A DNA stretch of 9,108 nt, from the NCBI GenBank assembly GCA_016199015.1, contig JACQHN010000155.1:1-9108 (forward strand), read 5' to 3'. The first letter of the stretch is position 1, and each line of letters begins with the position of its first letter. Both the position numbers and the translations under genes were made by a program. Positions 7,349 to 9,108 of the stretch are shown one piece after another. Source of the DNA: Nitrospira defluvii. Lineage in GTDB: Bacteria; Nitrospirota; Nitrospiria; Nitrospirales; Nitrospiraceae. Below the pieces are notes generated by a model. It worked only from the letters and a program-made list of their open reading frames with translations. It made no database searches and was not told the origin of the DNA.

Positions 7349-7412
7349 GAGGAAGTTACACACCTTGTGCATTGGGGGGAAAGACCACCGGGGAGGGAGA
7401 GGAACGTCCGAG

Positions 7413-8159
7413 TTACTGTCCGAGATACCAGCCGATCCCGTATCGTTCAAGAAAGCTCGTGATCATGGTCAGCGAGTTCGCATAAATCATCACGCCCACC
7501 ACAATAAGCAGCACCCCACTCACGGTGGACACACCCCAGAGGTATGCCCGCACTTCCTTAAAGTAACTGAGAAATCGATCGACACCGAGTGCCGTCAAAA
7601 ATAACGGCAGCGCCAGTCCCAGCGAGTAGAACGTGAGCAACACCACGCCGCTGAGCATCGATTCGGTCGTACTGGCATAGAGCAGAATGGTCCCCAAAAC
7701 AGGACCCACGCAGGGAGTCCAGCCCGCCGCGAATGCGATGCCGATCAAAAAGGATCCGAGCAACCCGGCCGGCCGGCTCCGAAATTGATACCGGTGCTCC
7801 ATTTTGAGAAAATTCAAGTTCAGGATACCGAGCAGGTACAGGCCAAACAGAATCACCACGATCCCGCCGAACCGCCGCAGATGCTCCTGATAGGTAATCA
7901 AGACTTGCCCCAGCAAGCTGGCTGAGGCTCCAAAAGCGACGAAAACTGTCGAGAACCCCGCGATAAACAGCAGCGAGTTCACAATGATCGCTTTCCGAAA
8001 CCGGCTTCGCTCGGACACATCGGTCAGCTGTTCGATCGAGAGGCCCGTGATGTAGGAAATGTACGAGGGAACCAGCGGCAGTACACAAGGTGAGACGAAG
8101 GACAGCAATCCTGCGGAAAAGGCAGCAATCAATGAAATCGACTGCACGGATTCGGTCAT
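7413..8159 (-). CDS. ccdA: Cytochrome c biogenesis protein CcdA (thiol:disulfide electron carrier)
   Basis: 248-residue inner-membrane protein of the CcdA/DsbD-beta family. It carries electrons from cytoplasmic thioredoxin across the membrane to reduce extracytoplasmic thioredoxin-like proteins, needed for haem attachment to c-type cytochromes. Six membrane segments can be read in two pseudo-symmetric halves. Each half has its redox cysteine: Cys25 in SFVSPCVLPLVPSYISY and Cys150 in AAGWTPCVGPVLG. Length is normal for stand-alone CcdA without DsbD's outer domains. The ATG comes two bases after the stop of the upstream TlpA-like gene, with AGGGG eight bases before it, so the genes are almost certainly one operon. 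The adjacent thioredoxin-like proteins are its probable partners. Confidence 0.95.
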   Translation of the reverse strand: MTESVQSISLIAAFSAGLLSFVSPCVLPLVPSYISYITGLSIEQLTDVSERSRFRKAIIVNSLLFIAGFSTVFVAFGASASLLGQVLITYQEHLRRFGGIVVILFGLYLLGILNLNFLKMEHRYQFRSRPAGLLGSFLIGIAFAAGWTPCVGPVLGTILLYASTTESMLSGVVLLTFYSLGLALPLFLTALGVDRFLSYFKEVRAYLWGVSTVSGVLLIVVGVMIYANSLTMITSFLERYGIGWYLGQ

Positions 8160-8161
8160 GC

Positions 8162-8719
8162 TTAGGACCCCTGCAGGAGCGATTCGACCAGCCGTTTCCC
8201 CGCCGGCGTGTTCCAGTCACGCGCGCCGGGAATCCGGTTGCGAATGATGCCCTTGCGATCGATGAGAAACGTCATCGGGAGCTGGCGTGCGCCATACCGG
8301 AGACCGATACGGAAATCGGCGTCATGGAGCACGGGAAAGGTAAAGCCTGTCTCCTGTTGAAAGGGACGGGTGACGGCCGCACCCTGAGCGTCGGTCGAGA
8401 CAGCCAGGATCTCAAACTCTGTGCGACTAAACGACCGATACAATCGCTCCATGGCCGGCATCTCGATTTTGCAGGGCCCACACCAGGTGGCCCAAAAATT
8501 CAGCAGAACAACTTTCCCACGAAACTGATCCAGCGTGACATTGAACCCCTCAGAATCCTTCAGGAGGAAGTTCGGGGCTTCTTCATCGATCTGGGGAACG
8601 CGATCGACAACGGCGAGAGGAGAGACGGCTGGCAGGGAATCAGTCCCGCGGGCGTCGGCAGTGATGAGCCCGAACATCATGACGGCACCGATCGTGGGAA
8701 GTAACAACCAACGATTCAT
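8162..8719 (-). CDS. TlpA/ResA-like extracytoplasmic thioredoxin
   Basis: 185-residue thioredoxin-fold protein of the AhpC-TSA/Redoxin, TlpA/ResA/CcmG type. It is expected to act outside the cytoplasmic membrane, reducing apocytochrome c or other oxidised thiols with electrons from CcdA. Residues 1-23 form a signal peptide or membrane anchor (MNRWLLLPTIGAVMMFG...), with a possible cleavage after ADA at 21-23. The active site is NFWATWCGPCKIEMP with Cys80 and Cys83. The cis-proline is Pro148 in RQLPMTFLID. I chose ATG 8719 because it gives the signal peptide directly. An open extension to 8827 overlaps the upstream gene and is not plausible. The ribosome site is weak, so translational coupling to the gene ending eight bases upstream is likely. 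It ends two bases before ccdA. Confidence 0.93.
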   Translation of the reverse strand: MNRWLLLPTIGAVMMFGLITADARGTDSLPAVSPLAVVDRVPQIDEEAPNFLLKDSEGFNVTLDQFRGKVVLLNFWATWCGPCKIEMPAMERLYRSFSRTEFEILAVSTDAQGAAVTRPFQQETGFTFPVLHDADFRIGLRYGARQLPMTFLIDRKGIIRNRIPGARDWNTPAGKRLVESLLQGS

Positions 8720-8727
8720 CGTCGCAC

Positions 8728-9108
8728 TTACAGCGCAGGAGCATCCTGAACAGAGGACGCGCGCGCGGCCTTCTCTCCTGACTTCAGGAGTTGTGTCAAC
8801 ACTTTGAGATTGTCCAATCGTGTCCAATCGCGAGGTCCGATCACTTTTTCGCGAAGGACCCCTTGCTGGTCGATGATGTAGGTTTCGGGCACCCCCATCA
8901 ACTTGTACCGTTTGTCGGTCTGTCCCCAGGAATCGACCAACACGGGGAACGTGAGATTGAGCCCCTTGACGAACGGCGGAATTTCCTTCTTCGTAGTGAC
9001 GCGATCGATGCTGACTGCGAGGATCACCAACCCGTCCTTCTCAAAGTTCTTGTATAAGACCTCCATCGAAGGCATTTCTTCCCGGCAAGGCTTGCACCAG
9101 GTCGCCCA
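8728..9108 (-). CDS. Second TlpA/ResA-like thioredoxin (5' end outside window)
   Basis: 126 C-terminal residues are visible; the N-terminus with any signal peptide lies beyond the right edge. The visible part begins right at the active site, WATWCKPCREEMPSMEVLY, with an intact CXXC (CKPC). The thioredoxin-fold strand VILAVSIDR, the region LTFPVLVDSWGQTDKRYKLM and the cis-proline in GVPETYIIDQQG follow. It aligns without gaps to the neighbouring thioredoxin over GPRDWTRLDNLKVLTQLL (compare GARDWNTPAGKRLVESLL), so the two are paralogues. The C-terminus has an extra tail of about 18 residues (KSGEKAARASSVQDAPAL). The stop is eight bases before the next gene's ATG, so it belongs to the same operon as ccdA. 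Confidence 0.92.
   Translation of the reverse strand, partial: WATWCKPCREEMPSMEVLYKNFEKDGLVILAVSIDRVTTKKEIPPFVKGLNLTFPVLVDSWGQTDKRYKLMGVPETYIIDQQGVLREKVIGPRDWTRLDNLKVLTQLLKSGEKAARASSVQDAPAL
8775..8790. repeat. Short perfect inverted repeat near the 3' end of the second thioredoxin gene
   Basis: CTCCTGA at 8775-8781 and TCAGGAG at 8784-8790 are perfect inverted arms around a two-base centre. The palindrome is inside coding sequence (codons for LLKSGE). The tight centre makes an RNA hairpin possible only if it opens by a pair or two. Function unknown and may be chance. Confidence 0.4.

Noticed and set aside
8090..8704. 204-codon + strand open frame opposite ccdA and the TlpA-like gene.
   Set aside because: Shadow of two convincingly coding - strand genes; the translation has no recognisable motif.
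8720..8827. 36-residue extension of the complete TlpA-like protein containing CSGCSC, resembling a cysteine motif.
   Set aside because: It overlaps the upstream thioredoxin gene in another frame and would bury the clear signal peptide that starts at ATG 8719.
8811..8830. Exact tandem duplication of a 10-base unit (TGTCCAATCG).
   Set aside because: It lies inside the second thioredoxin gene. The protein aligns there to its paralogue without a gap, so a recent 10-base duplication is unlikely and the match is probably chance.

Overview
The window reads as ordinary core chromosome of a GC-rich Gram-negative (diderm) bacterium. Diderm status follows from a BamD outer-membrane assembly lipoprotein and from periplasmic, signal-peptide-bearing thiol redox proteins. 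Overall protein style and gene content suggest a Nitrospira-like member of the Nitrospirota, but that is an inference from familiarity and not a tested assignment. I see no mobile element, CRISPR array, rRNA or tRNA.

Left part (1-3708): the end of an OmpR/PhoB-type response regulator and a complete PhoR-like sensor kinase lie on the + strand and overlap by 4 bases (ATGA). They run tail-to-tail into a - strand pair encoding a DUF47/PhoU-like accessory protein and a PiT low-affinity phosphate transporter. The kinase and the transporter overlap by 65 bases at their 3' ends. The likely theme is phosphate sensing and phosphate uptake.

Middle part (3741-6054): fabH (beta-ketoacyl-ACP synthase III) lies 32 bases upstream of the DUF47 gene on the - strand, so fabH, DUF47 and pit may form one transcript. 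A near-perfect sigma-70 promoter (TTGACC, 17 bases, TATAAT) sits at 4806-4834 on the - strand. It puts the fabH start at a GTG at 4733 and makes the long open frame upstream of it non-coding. A 400-base divergent intergenic region separates fabH from bamD, which has a strong ribosome binding site and a Ser/Pro/Ala-rich C-terminal tail.

Right part (6087-9108): all on the - strand. In transcription order: a TlpA/ResA-like thioredoxin cut by the window edge, a second complete TlpA/ResA-like thioredoxin, the membrane electron carrier CcdA, and then, after a 118-base gap with an imperfect hairpin, a geranylgeranyl-reductase-family flavoprotein. The first three genes are almost touching (8 and 2 bases apart) and form a reductant relay: CcdA carries electrons from cytoplasmic thioredoxin across the membrane to the two extracytoplasmic CXXC proteins, most likely for cytochrome c maturation.

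I did not find a clearly novel system. The points worth checking are the fabH/phosphate-transport gene coupling, the antisense overlap of kinase and transporter, the paired thioredoxins, and the unusual BamD tail.
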